Shown in pieces: positions 1-6,662 of a stretch of DNA of 16,405 nucleotides (position 1 is its first letter; each line of letters starts with the position of its first letter). The translations under genes were made by a program, and so were the position numbers. This DNA comes from CAVVDT01 sp964568825 (GTDB taxonomy: Bacteria; Pseudomonadota; Alphaproteobacteria; Rhizobiales; Aestuariivirgaceae), in assembly GCA_964568825.1 (NCBI GenBank), contig CAZMSA010000076.1, positions 1 through 16,405 on the forward strand, in the 5' to 3' direction. The notes under the pieces were generated by a model. The model had not been told where the DNA came from. It searched no databases and saw only the letters and a list, made by a program, of their open reading frames with translations.

Positions 1-1
1 A

Positions 2-964
2 CACTTATCAGGCGCTGGCCGTGACACACGCACTTTTCAAACACGCTCTAAGCGCAACCCCAACTATTGGGGCACGTCGTATTTCGACAACGTGGAAATG
101 CTGACCATCGCAGACGTCGTGGCGCGCCAGAACGCCCTCAATTCCGGCGACGTGCATTTCATGGACCGGCCCGATCTCAAGACTCTTGGGCTGTTGCAGC
201 GCAATACCGGTCTCAAGATCGACTCTGTCACCGGCTTTGCCCACTACGTGGCGCCGATGAACGTGACGATCGCACCATTCGACGATCCGAATGTGCGCAA
301 CGCGGTGAAATATTGCTTCAACCGCGAGGAACTGGTGAAGAAGATCCTGTTCGGCCACGGCAAGGCCGGCAATGACGATCCCATGGCGCCGAGCATCAAG
401 TTTGCCTCCAACCCCAAACCGATCCACAAATATGATCCCGACAAGGTGAAGTTTCACCTCAAGAAGGCGGGGCTCACGTCGCTCAAGATCGACTTGTCGG
501 CATCGGATGCCGCGTTTCCCGGTGCCGTCGATGCCGCGGTCCTCATGCAGCAGTCGGCGAAGAAGGCCGGCATCGACATCAACGTGATCCGCGAGCCTTC
601 TGACGGCTACTGGTCGAACGTGTGGATGAAGAAGCCCTGGTGCCTGTCCTACTGGGGCGGCCGGCCGACCGTCGACTGGATGATGACCACCGCCTACAAG
701 GGCGGCGCCGACTGGAACGACACCTTCTGGAAGAACGCCCGCTTCGATGAGCTTCTTTCCAAGGCCCGCGCCGAGACCGATGAGGCCAAGCGCGCGGCGA
801 TGTATGCCGAGATGCAGCAGATACTGCATGACGACGGCGGCATCATCGTCTTGATGTTCAACGACTTCGTCACCGCGCACTCCAAGAAGGTGGCCCACGG
901 CAAGCTCAACTCCAATTACGACCATGACGGCGGTCACATTTATCGCCGCTGGTGGTTCGTCTGA
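2..964 (+). CDS. ABC transporter substrate-binding protein, family 5 (3' part, cut by window edge)
   Basis: This is the C-terminal ~300 residues of a periplasmic peptide/nickel-type solute-binding protein (SBP_bac_5 family), which would deliver a ligand to the permeases encoded downstream. From KRNPNYWG onward it aligns without gaps to the two complete paralogs that follow. Shared blocks include the HLKKAGL segment, IREPSDGYWSNVW, a tryptophan-rich GGRPTVDWM stretch, MYAEMQQILHDDGG and the C-terminal RRWWFV. The reading frame is open to the left edge, and the first in-frame ATG (position 92) lies inside a conserved block, so it is not the start. The first ~55 bases do not encode the expected G-Y-K-x-E-x-F-D-P-G segment in this frame, whereas positions 3-8 give T-Y-Q in the next frame. 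A small indel or contig-end error is likely there. Family membership is sure; the ligand is unknown. Confidence 0.9.
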   Translation, partial: HLSGAGRDTRTFQTRSKRNPNYWGTSYFDNVEMLTIADVVARQNALNSGDVHFMDRPDLKTLGLLQRNTGLKIDSVTGFAHYVAPMNVTIAPFDDPNVRNAVKYCFNREELVKKILFGHGKAGNDDPMAPSIKFASNPKPIHKYDPDKVKFHLKKAGLTSLKIDLSASDAAFPGAVDAAVLMQQSAKKAGIDINVIREPSDGYWSNVWMKKPWCLSYWGGRPTVDWMMTTAYKGGADWNDTFWKNARFDELLSKARAETDEAKRAAMYAEMQQILHDDGGIIVLMFNDFVTAHSKKVAHGKLNSNYDHDGGHIYRRWWFV

Positions 965-990
965 GCCTATCCAAACACCTGCAAATCAGA

Positions 991-1016
991 GGGGCCGGTG
1001 CTGAAGCGCCGGCCCC
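991..1016 (+). terminator. GC-rich hairpin after first SBP gene (terminator or mRNA-stabilising stem)
   Basis: An 11-pair stem, with one G-U pair, closes on a UGAA loop 26 bases after the stop codon. The arms begin GGGGCCGG (991-998) and end CCGGCCCC (1009-1016). The following bases are only loosely T-rich (GTTGCCATTTTC), so it may terminate incompletely or protect the 3' end of the upstream message. The equivalent hairpin sits at the same place after the next paralog. Confidence 0.65.
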
Positions 1017-1035
1017 GTTGCCATTTTCATGGTTA

Positions 1036-1064
1036 TTGACGGTGCTCGGACGAAGTGACAGGCT
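1036..1064 (+). promoter_or_regulatory. Promoter-like element upstream of second SBP gene
   Basis: TTGACG (1036-1041) is followed after exactly 17 bases by CAGGCT (1059-1064). The same pair with the same 17-base spacing occurs before the third SBP gene, and the distance to the start codon is nearly identical (145 versus 146 bases). The -35 match is good and the -10 match is poor, so the call rests mainly on conservation and on its position just after a terminator hairpin. Confidence 0.45.
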
Positions 1065-1079
1065 GACTCGCGCGTATTC

Positions 1080-1118
1080 TGCGCCTCGCCTCGCACAAGG
1101 GGTGAGGCGCATACCGGC
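1080..1118 (+). promoter_or_regulatory. Leader hairpin and conserved 18-base leader motif
   Basis: TGCGCCTC (1080-1087) and GAGGCGCA (1104-1111) are perfect 8-base inverted arms in the presumed 5' untranslated region. The right arm overlaps GGTGAGGCGCATACCGGC (1101-1118). That 18-mer recurs before the third SBP gene at 2924-2941 with only two transitions, in each case 62-63 bases before the ATG. It could be an operator or an RNA element; the sequence alone does not decide. Confidence 0.35.
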
Positions 1119-1180
1119 GATGTCCCAAAACCGGATGCAATGTCAAAACAAGGGACAGTATCAAGGGAGCTTTGCTATCG

Positions 1181-2785
1181 ATGTCAGAACTCAGTCACAA
1201 ACTCGAGGTCGCCAAGAAGCTGGCCGAAAAAGGTAAGCTTTCCCGCCGCGACTTCATCCAGTTGGCACTTGCGGCCGGCTTCACCGCTGCCGCTGCCGAC
1301 ACCATGTTCGTAAAGGCCCTGCACGCGGCGCCCAAGAAGGGCGGCACCGCACGCTTTGGTCTTGCCCACGGCTCCACCACCGACAGCCTCGATCCGGGCT
1401 CCTGGCCCGACACCTTCACCCAGACTGCGTTCTGGGGGTCGGCGGCCAACAGCCTCTCCCAGGTCGACTACAAGGGCGATATCAATCCGGACCTCGCGGA
1501 AAGCTTCGAACCGTCTGATGGCGCCAAGACATGGGTATTCAAGCTCCGAAAAGGCCTCGAATTCCATAACGGAAAGTCGGTGACAGCGACCGATGTAGTG
1601 GCGTCTTTCCACCACCATATGAAGTCCGATTCGAAATCGGCCGCCAAGTCGATCTTGAAACCCGTCGCTGACATCAAGACCGACGGACCCCAGACGGTGA
1701 TCTTCAACCTCAAGGCCGGCAATGCCGACTTCCCCTACATCGCCAGCGATTATCACCTGCCGATCATGCAGGCCAAGGACAATGGTGACGCCGACTGGCA
1801 GTCAGGCATCTTCACCGGGCCCTTCAAGATCGAGAAGTTCGACCCTGGCATCAGCGCCAAACTCAAACGCAATCCCAACTACCACTGGCCCGACCTGCCG
1901 CATTTCGATGCCGTTGAGTTTCTGGCGATTACCGATGTTGCGGCGCGCATGAATGCCCTCACCAACGGCGATGTCCAGTTCATCGGCCGCGCCGATCTGA
2001 AGACGGTCGCCATGATGAAGCGCAACCCGCAACTGCTTATACTGGAGCAGACAGGCTTCGGGCACTACGTTCTGCCCATGAACACCACCGTTCCGCCCTT
2101 CGACAATGTCGATGTGCGGTTGGCACTCAAATATGCAGTGAATCGCGAGGAAATCGTCAAGAAGATATTCCTTGGCCATGCCACCACGGGTAACGACAAC
2201 CCCATTGCGCCCTCGGTGAAGTTTGCCGTCGATCCGAAGCCGCGGCATGTCTATGATCCCGAACGTGCCAGGAGCCACCTCAAGAAGGCGGGCCTCTCGA
2301 AGCTGAAGGTTGACTTGTCGGTGGCTGATGCCGCCTTCGAAGGTGCCGTCGACACGGGAGTCCTTTACAAGGAGTCCGCGGCCAAAGCCGGCATCGACAT
2401 CAACCTCATCCGCGAGCCCAATGACGGCTATTGGGACAATGTCTGGCTGAAAAAAGCGTTTTGCGCCTCCTATTGGAGCGGCCGACCGACGCCGGACTGG
2501 ATGTTTTCGACCGCCTATGCACCCGATGCGGCATGGAATGAGACGTTCTGGAAGAATAAAAGGTTTGACGAACTTCTGGTGATCGCCCGCGCCGAGATCG
2601 ACGAAAAGAAGCGCGCGGCAATGTATGCCGAGATGCAGCAATTGGTGCACGACGATGGCGGGGTGATTGTTCTGGTGTTCAACAACTACGTCGATGGTTA
2701 CTCCAAGAAGCTGGCGCACGGCCCGACGGCTGCCAACTGGGAGAACGACGGCCTCCGAATCGCCGAGCGGTGGTGGTTCGCCTGA
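1181..2785 (+). CDS. ABC transporter substrate-binding protein, family 5, Tat-exported (second paralog)
   Basis: This is a 534-residue periplasmic binding protein of the peptide/nickel/dipeptide family (SBP_bac_5), a usual full length. The N-terminus has a long charged n-region, then SRRDFIQLALAAGF (residues 21-34), a classic twin-arginine export motif with RR at 22-23. A small hydrophobic core follows and a likely cleavage site near ALHAA (46-50). The mature protein opens with PKKGG and contains the family's TTDSLDP segment, the LRKGLEFHNGK block and a C-terminal ERWWFA. I chose ATG 1181 over the in-frame TTG at 1172, because AAGGGAG (1163-1169) sits 11 bases before the ATG but only 2 before the TTG. 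Identical spacing occurs in the third paralog. It very probably feeds the DppB/DppC-like permeases at 4780-6662. Peptide, opine or other amide-like ligands are possible; none is proven. Confidence 0.95.
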   Translation: MSELSHKLEVAKKLAEKGKLSRRDFIQLALAAGFTAAAADTMFVKALHAAPKKGGTARFGLAHGSTTDSLDPGSWPDTFTQTAFWGSAANSLSQVDYKGDINPDLAESFEPSDGAKTWVFKLRKGLEFHNGKSVTATDVVASFHHHMKSDSKSAAKSILKPVADIKTDGPQTVIFNLKAGNADFPYIASDYHLPIMQAKDNGDADWQSGIFTGPFKIEKFDPGISAKLKRNPNYHWPDLPHFDAVEFLAITDVAARMNALTNGDVQFIGRADLKTVAMMKRNPQLLILEQTGFGHYVLPMNTTVPPFDNVDVRLALKYAVNREEIVKKIFLGHATTGNDNPIAPSVKFAVDPKPRHVYDPERARSHLKKAGLSKLKVDLSVADAAFEGAVDTGVLYKESAAKAGIDINLIREPNDGYWDNVWLKKAFCASYWSGRPTPDWMFSTAYAPDAAWNETFWKNKRFDELLVIARAEIDEKKRAAMYAEMQQLVHDDGGVIVLVFNNYVDGYSKKLAHGPTAANWENDGLRIAERWWFA

Positions 2786-2813
2786 GGCTCATAACAGAGC
2801 TACTAGACGCGGC

Positions 2814-2842
2814 GGGGCCGGCGCGAAAGCGTCGGCCTTTTT
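2814..2842 (+). terminator. Rho-independent terminator after second SBP gene
   Basis: GGCCGGCGC (2816-2824) pairs with GCGTCGGCC (2829-2837) around a GAAA tetraloop, with one G-U pair, and is followed directly by five T residues (2838-2842). It lies 28 bases after the stop codon. It is the clear homolog of the hairpin at 991-1016 but has a better T tract. Confidence 0.85.
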
Positions 2843-2858
2843 GCCGCTTTCATTCGTA

Positions 2859-2887
2859 TTGACGGGGGCGGGGCGAAATGACAGGCT
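2859..2887 (+). promoter_or_regulatory. Promoter-like element upstream of third SBP gene
   Basis: TTGACG (2859-2864), 17 bases, then CAGGCT (2882-2887). This is the counterpart of the element at 1036-1064 and lies just past the upstream terminator. The flanking GTATTGACGG and TGACAGGCTG are also shared. It would give the third SBP gene its own promoter. Confidence 0.45.
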
Positions 2888-2923
2888 GCGCGCCAACTTC
2901 CCGCGCCGTCCCCGACGTGGGAG

Positions 2924-2941
2924 GGTGAGGTGCATGCCGGC
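2924..2941 (+). promoter_or_regulatory. Conserved leader motif before third SBP gene
   Basis: GGTGAGGTGCATGCCGGC matches 1101-1118 at 16 of 18 positions, 63 bases before the start codon. Here the upstream hairpin arm of the other copy is not kept. That suggests the 18-mer itself, rather than the stem, is the conserved signal. Confidence 0.35.
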
Positions 2942-3004
2942 AGCGTCCCGTAGCCGGCTGCAGCGTACAGGACAAGCGTCGGGACCAAGGGAGATTTGCT
3001 ATTC

Positions 3005-4615
3005 ATGTCAGAAATCAACCATAAACTCGAGGTCGCGAAAAAGCTTGCCGGCAAGGGCAAGGTTTCACGCCGTGACTTCATCCAGCTGGCACTGGTTGCC
3101 GGCTTTACGGTGGCCACCGCCGACACCATGTTCGTCGACGCGGTGCGTGCCGCGCCCAAGAAGGGCGGCCACTTCATCCAGGGCCTGACCGGAGGTGCCA
3201 CCACGGACGTGCTTGATCCTGCCCAGACGCTCGATACCTACATGGAGCAGGTATCCTTCGGCCAGTTGCGCAACAACCTCACCGAGATCGGGCCGGACGG
3301 GCAACTGCGCCCCGAATTGGCCGAGAGCTATGAATCGCCCGATGCCAAGAAGTGGATCTTCAAGCTGCGCAAGGGCGTCGAGTGGCACAACGGCAAATCT
3401 CTGGAAGCCAACGACTTCGTCGCGACCTTCAATCACCATCGCGGCAAGGACGCCAAGTCGGGCGCCAAGGGCCTGGTCAAGCAGATTGTCGACGTCAAGG
3501 CCGATGGCAAGGACACCGTGGTGTTCGAATTGTCGGGCGGTAATGCCGACTGGCCGTTCATTGTCTCCGACTACCATCTTGCCACCTGCCCGGCCAATGC
3601 CGACGGCACCATGGACTGGCAGTCCGGCATCGGCACCGGCGGATACAAGCTCGAGCATTTCGATCCCGGTGGAGACACCAAGGTCACGCGCAATCCCAAC
3701 TACTGGAAGGAGAACGCGGCCTATTTCGATTCCATCGAGAATATCTTCATCCCCGATGTCACCGCCCGCACCAATGCGGTACGCACCGGTTCCATCCACT
3801 GCATGGATAACGTCGATCTGAAGACCATTTCGCTTTTGAAGCGGGATGCGAGCCTCAATATCTTCGCTATCACCGGCAACAAGCATGCCGTTCTGCCGAT
3901 GTTCTGCGACGTCAAGCCGTTCAGCGATGTCAATGTCCGCCTGGCGCTCAAATACGCCGTCAAGCGCGACGAGTGGGTAAAGAAAATCCTCTTCGGTCAG
4001 GGCGAGGTGGGTAACGACTCCCCCATCGGTCCCGCCAATATCTACCGTGCTACCGAAAAGGAAATGCCGCAGCGCCACTATGACCCCGACAAGGCCAAGT
4101 TCCACCTCAAGAAGGCGGGAATGACGCGTCTCAAGGTTGACCTGAGTATCGCCAACACGGCCTTTACCGGTGCTGTCGATGCAGCCGAGCTCTTTAATCA
4201 GAGTGCCCAGGCCTGCAACATCGACCTCAACGTGATCCGCGAGCCCGACGACGGCTACTGGAGCAACGTCTGGTTGAAGAAGCCGTTCATCGGCGGCTAT
4301 TGGGGCGGTCGCCCGACGGAGGACTGGATCTTTACCCAGATCTATTCCAAGGGCGCCGACTGGAACGAGTCACATTGGGACAACGCCCGCTTCAACGAGT
4401 TGCTGGTGAAGGCCCGCTCCGAACTCGATACCAAGAAGCGGCGAGTGATGTATGTCGAGATGCAAAGACTGGTGCACGACGACGGCGGCACCATCATCCC
4501 GATGTTCATGGCCTATACCCATGTGGTCTCCAAGAAGATCGGCCTGCCCAAGAAGATCGCCAACAACTGGGAGTTTGACGGCCAGAAGAACGGCGAACGC
4601 TGGTGGTTCGCCTGA
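3005..4615 (+). CDS. ABC transporter substrate-binding protein, family 5, Tat-exported (third paralog)
   Basis: This is a 536-residue periplasmic binding protein of the SBP_bac_5 family and the most diverged of the three tandem copies. The first 55 residues, including the Tat motif SRRDFIQ (21-27) and the APKKGG junction, are nearly the same as in the second paralog (45 of 55 identical, counted by eye). The next 54 residues of mature protein share only 20. Shared landmarks are FKLRKG, HNGKS, NPNYW, YDPDKAKFHLKKAGM, the DGYWSNVWLKK block and the terminal ERWWFA. ATG 3005 is preferred to the in-frame TTG 2996 because AAGGGAG (2987-2993) is 11 bases upstream of it. It is the last binding protein before the permeases, separated from them by a terminator. 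Divergence in the mature lobes is what would be expected if it binds a different ligand through the same translocator; that is inference. Confidence 0.95.
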   Translation: MSEINHKLEVAKKLAGKGKVSRRDFIQLALVAGFTVATADTMFVDAVRAAPKKGGHFIQGLTGGATTDVLDPAQTLDTYMEQVSFGQLRNNLTEIGPDGQLRPELAESYESPDAKKWIFKLRKGVEWHNGKSLEANDFVATFNHHRGKDAKSGAKGLVKQIVDVKADGKDTVVFELSGGNADWPFIVSDYHLATCPANADGTMDWQSGIGTGGYKLEHFDPGGDTKVTRNPNYWKENAAYFDSIENIFIPDVTARTNAVRTGSIHCMDNVDLKTISLLKRDASLNIFAITGNKHAVLPMFCDVKPFSDVNVRLALKYAVKRDEWVKKILFGQGEVGNDSPIGPANIYRATEKEMPQRHYDPDKAKFHLKKAGMTRLKVDLSIANTAFTGAVDAAELFNQSAQACNIDLNVIREPDDGYWSNVWLKKPFIGGYWGGRPTEDWIFTQIYSKGADWNESHWDNARFNELLVKARSELDTKKRRVMYVEMQRLVHDDGGTIIPMFMAYTHVVSKKIGLPKKIANNWEFDGQKNGERWWFA

Positions 4616-4643
4616 TCTGAACCCGCATTCCAGCCACAAGACG

Positions 4644-4680
4644 GAGGGTCGCCGCATTGCGGCGGCCCTCTTTCAGTTTT
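4644..4680 (+). terminator. Rho-independent terminator after third SBP gene
   Basis: A 12-pair stem runs from GAGGGTCGCCGC (4644-4655) to GCGGCGGCCCTC (4659-4670), with one G-U pair and a 3-base loop. It is followed by TTTCAGTTTT. It lies 28 bases after the stop codon, between the binding-protein genes and the permease operon. It would lower permease expression relative to the binding proteins unless a promoter lies in 4681-4779. Confidence 0.75.
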
Positions 4681-4727
4681 CGCTTGGCAAGGCTCCCACA
4701 AGTTTGCCACTATGGCTGACGGAGGGA

Positions 4728-4743
4728 GTGCGGCATACCGCAC
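4728..4743 (+). promoter_or_regulatory. Inverted repeat upstream of the permease operon
   Basis: GTGCGG (4728-4733) and CCGCAC (4738-4743) flank CATA. The sequence resembles the leader motif of the SBP spacers (shared GCATACCG) and lies 36 bases before the permease start. It may be an operator or leader hairpin. A TACAAT at 4747-4752 could be a -10, but no matching -35 is visible. Confidence 0.3.
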
Positions 4744-4779
4744 CGCTACAATAACAATCGACAGGAAGCGGGAAGGCCA

Positions 4780-5751
4780 ATGCATCCTGTACTGCGGACG
4801 GTGATACAGCGCCTCGGCTTGGGCGTCATCACACTGTTTTTCGTATCCTGCATCATCTTCTTCTCGATGCTGCTGCTGCCGGGCAACTTCGCCTACGCCA
4901 TTCTCGGCCAGTCGGCGACGCCGGATACGGTGGCGGCCTTCGAGCACGAAGTAGGCCTCGACAAGCCGGCCATCACCCGCTACGGCGAATGGATCAGCGG
5001 CGTCGTGAGGGGTGACTTCGGCAAGTCTTATGCCGATTACGGCTCACCCAAGCCGCGCAGCGTTGCTCAACTCATCGCCCCCCGGCTGTGGAATACCCTG
5101 TTCCTGGCCGCCATGACGGCGATTATCGCGGTGCCGTTGGCGGTGGGGATGGGGCTTTTGGCGGCTCTCTATCGCAACACGCCCTTCGACCGCATCGTCA
5201 ACGCCCTGACTCTGACCACCATCTCATTTCCGGAGTTCTTCGTCGCCTACATCCTGATGCTGTTTCTGGCGGTCAAGTTCCCGATCTTCCACTCGCTCTC
5301 CAATGTCAGCCCGGACACGCCTTTTGGTGAGCGCATATTGCGTTGTGCCCTGCCGGCATTGACCCTGACACTGGTGATCGTCGCCCACATGATGCGCATG
5401 ACCCGCGCCGCTATCATCAACCTTCTCGCCAGTCCCTATATCGAAATGGCGCAACTGAAGGGCGCGACGCGCACCGAGGTGATCCTCCACCATGCTCTGC
5501 CCAACGCCTGGGCGCCCATCGTCAACGTCATCACCTTCAACCTTGCCTATCTCATCGTCGGCGTGGTGGTGGTCGAAGTGGTCTATGTTTATCCCGGCAT
5601 CGGGCAGCTGATGGTCGACTCGGTGTCGAGCCGCAACATTCCGGTGGTTCAGGCCTGCGCGTTGATCTTCGCGGCGACCTACATCCTGCTCAATCTTTTC
5701 GCGGATATCATTTCCATCATTACCAACCCGAGGCTGTTGCATCCAAGATGA
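4780..5751 (+). CDS. ABC transporter permease, DppB/GsiC-like
   Basis: This 323-residue inner-membrane subunit of a peptide/nickel-type ABC importer has the usual length for the DppB family. The N-terminal membrane segment (about 12-34) is followed by a periplasmic loop containing GVVRGDFGKSYAD (74-86), typical of the family. Further membrane spans lie near 103-130, 143-168, 190-205, 245-270 and 290-315. The cytoplasmic EAA coupling loop is YIEMAQLKGATRTEVILHHA (220-239), with the expected glycine at 228. The segment VYVYPGIGQLMVDSV (268-282) is also characteristic. ATG 4780 follows a purine-rich GGAAGCGGGAAGG. Its TGA overlaps the ATG of the next permease (ATGA, 5748-5751), so the two are translationally coupled. 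Confidence 0.95.
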   Translation: MHPVLRTVIQRLGLGVITLFFVSCIIFFSMLLLPGNFAYAILGQSATPDTVAAFEHEVGLDKPAITRYGEWISGVVRGDFGKSYADYGSPKPRSVAQLIAPRLWNTLFLAAMTAIIAVPLAVGMGLLAALYRNTPFDRIVNALTLTTISFPEFFVAYILMLFLAVKFPIFHSLSNVSPDTPFGERILRCALPALTLTLVIVAHMMRMTRAAIINLLASPYIEMAQLKGATRTEVILHHALPNAWAPIVNVITFNLAYLIVGVVVVEVVYVYPGIGQLMVDSVSSRNIPVVQACALIFAATYILLNLFADIISIITNPRLLHPR

Positions 5752-6662
5752 GCGCAGGCGCCAACAAGGGACCGGCCGCCGTCGGCCAGGTGCGAGCCCG
5801 CCGTACCTTCCTCGACCGCGCCTGGCGCGGTCTGAAGACGGCCCCCCCGACCGCCTGGTTCGGGATGATCGTCATTCTCGGCTATTTCATCCTGGCGCTG
5901 GGTGCGCCATGGATATCCCCCTATGGCCAGGCGCAGGTCTTCGATACGCCCTATTCACCGGCCTTTTACGAGGCGGGCTGGGATCCGCATTTCCTGCTCG
6001 GCACCGACCAGTTGGGTCGCGACATGTTGACCCGCCTCATTTACGGCGCCCGCAACACCATTGGCATCGCCATAGCGACGACGCTTCTGTCGTTCTTCAT
6101 CGGCGGCTCGCTCGGCATCCTGGCCGCCATCCTGCGCGGCTGGTTCGAGCAACTGCTGTCGCGGCTCGTCGATATCCTGATGGCCATCCCGAGCCTCATC
6201 TTTTCCCTGATGCTGCTGTCGATCTTCGGCTCCAACATTCCCAACATCATCTTCATCATCGCCGTGCTCGATGCCACCCGCGTCTTCCGCCTGGCGCGGG
6301 CGGTGGCCATGAACGTGGTGGTGATGGACTACGTGGAGGCGGCGCAACTGCGCGGAGAACGGCTCGGATGGGTGATGCGGCGCGAGATCCTGCCCAACAT
6401 CCTGCCACCCTTGGTTGCGGAATTCGGCCTCAGGTTCTGCTTCGTGTTCCTCACCATCGCCTCGCTGTCGTTCCTCGGCGTCGGCATCCAGCCACCCACC
6501 GCCGACTGGGGCTCCATGGTCCGCGAGAACGCCACCCTCATCACCTATGGCAGCATTACCCCGCTGCTGCCGGCCGGCGCCATCGCGCTGCTCACGGTGG
6601 CAGTGAATTTCGTGGTTGACTGGTTCCTGCACAAGACGAGCGGATTGCGCGATGAGCACTAA
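5748..6662 (+). CDS. ABC transporter permease, DppC/GsiD-like
   Basis: This 304-residue partner permease forms the transmembrane pore with the preceding DppB-like protein. The DppC family signature LGTDQLGRDMLTRLIYGAR lies at 84-102. The EAA coupling loop starts YVEAAQLRGERLGWVMRREI (195-214), followed by PNILPPLV. The near-C-terminal motif SFLGVGIQPPTADWGSM (241-257) is intact. Membrane spans fall near 37-55, 103-128, 143-175, 220-245 and 272-295. The frame stays open far upstream (to 5343), but that extension would overlap the previous gene in another frame. ATG 5748 in the ATGA overlap gives a normal family N-terminus. The 3' end overlaps the ATPase gene by 11 bases. Confidence 0.95.
   Translation: MSAGANKGPAAVGQVRARRTFLDRAWRGLKTAPPTAWFGMIVILGYFILALGAPWISPYGQAQVFDTPYSPAFYEAGWDPHFLLGTDQLGRDMLTRLIYGARNTIGIAIATTLLSFFIGGSLGILAAILRGWFEQLLSRLVDILMAIPSLIFSLMLLSIFGSNIPNIIFIIAVLDATRVFRLARAVAMNVVVMDYVEAAQLRGERLGWVMRREILPNILPPLVAEFGLRFCFVFLTIASLSFLGVGIQPPTADWGSMVRENATLITYGSITPLLPAGAIALLTVAVNFVVDWFLHKTSGLRDEH

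Larger units (their letters stand above)
2..4615 (+). repeat. Tandem array of three paralogous SBP genes with their spacers
   Basis: The stop codons of the first two genes are 1821 bases apart and the starts of the second and third 1824 apart. Spacer 1 (965-1180) and spacer 2 (2786-3004) align end to end: hairpin, TTGACG-N17-CAGGCT, leader 18-mer and ribosome-binding site in the same order and at the same spacing. The duplication unit therefore included gene plus regulatory spacer. Divergence between copies shows the array is old, not an assembly artefact. Confidence 0.8.

Noticed and set aside
1172..1180. TTG start three codons upstream of the second SBP (and the same at 2996 for the third)
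   Set aside because: The ribosome-binding site AAGGGAG would be only 2 bases away from these TTGs but is 11 bases from the ATGs at 1181 and 3005.
3065..4105. Minus-strand open frame of 346 codons opposite the third SBP gene
   Set aside because: The plus-strand frame is a full SBP matching its paralogs; the antisense frame is a by-product of high GC at third positions.
4684..4713. Possible promoter TTGGCA or a sigma-54-like TGGCA/TTGC pair before the permease
   Set aside because: The GG-to-GC distance is far from the 10 bases needed for sigma-54, and the best sigma-70 -10 candidate (CACTAT) is weak.
5343..5747. N-terminal extension of the second permease
   Set aside because: It would overlap the first permease in another frame and adds an Arg/His-rich segment foreign to the family; the ATGA overlap at 5748 is the natural start.
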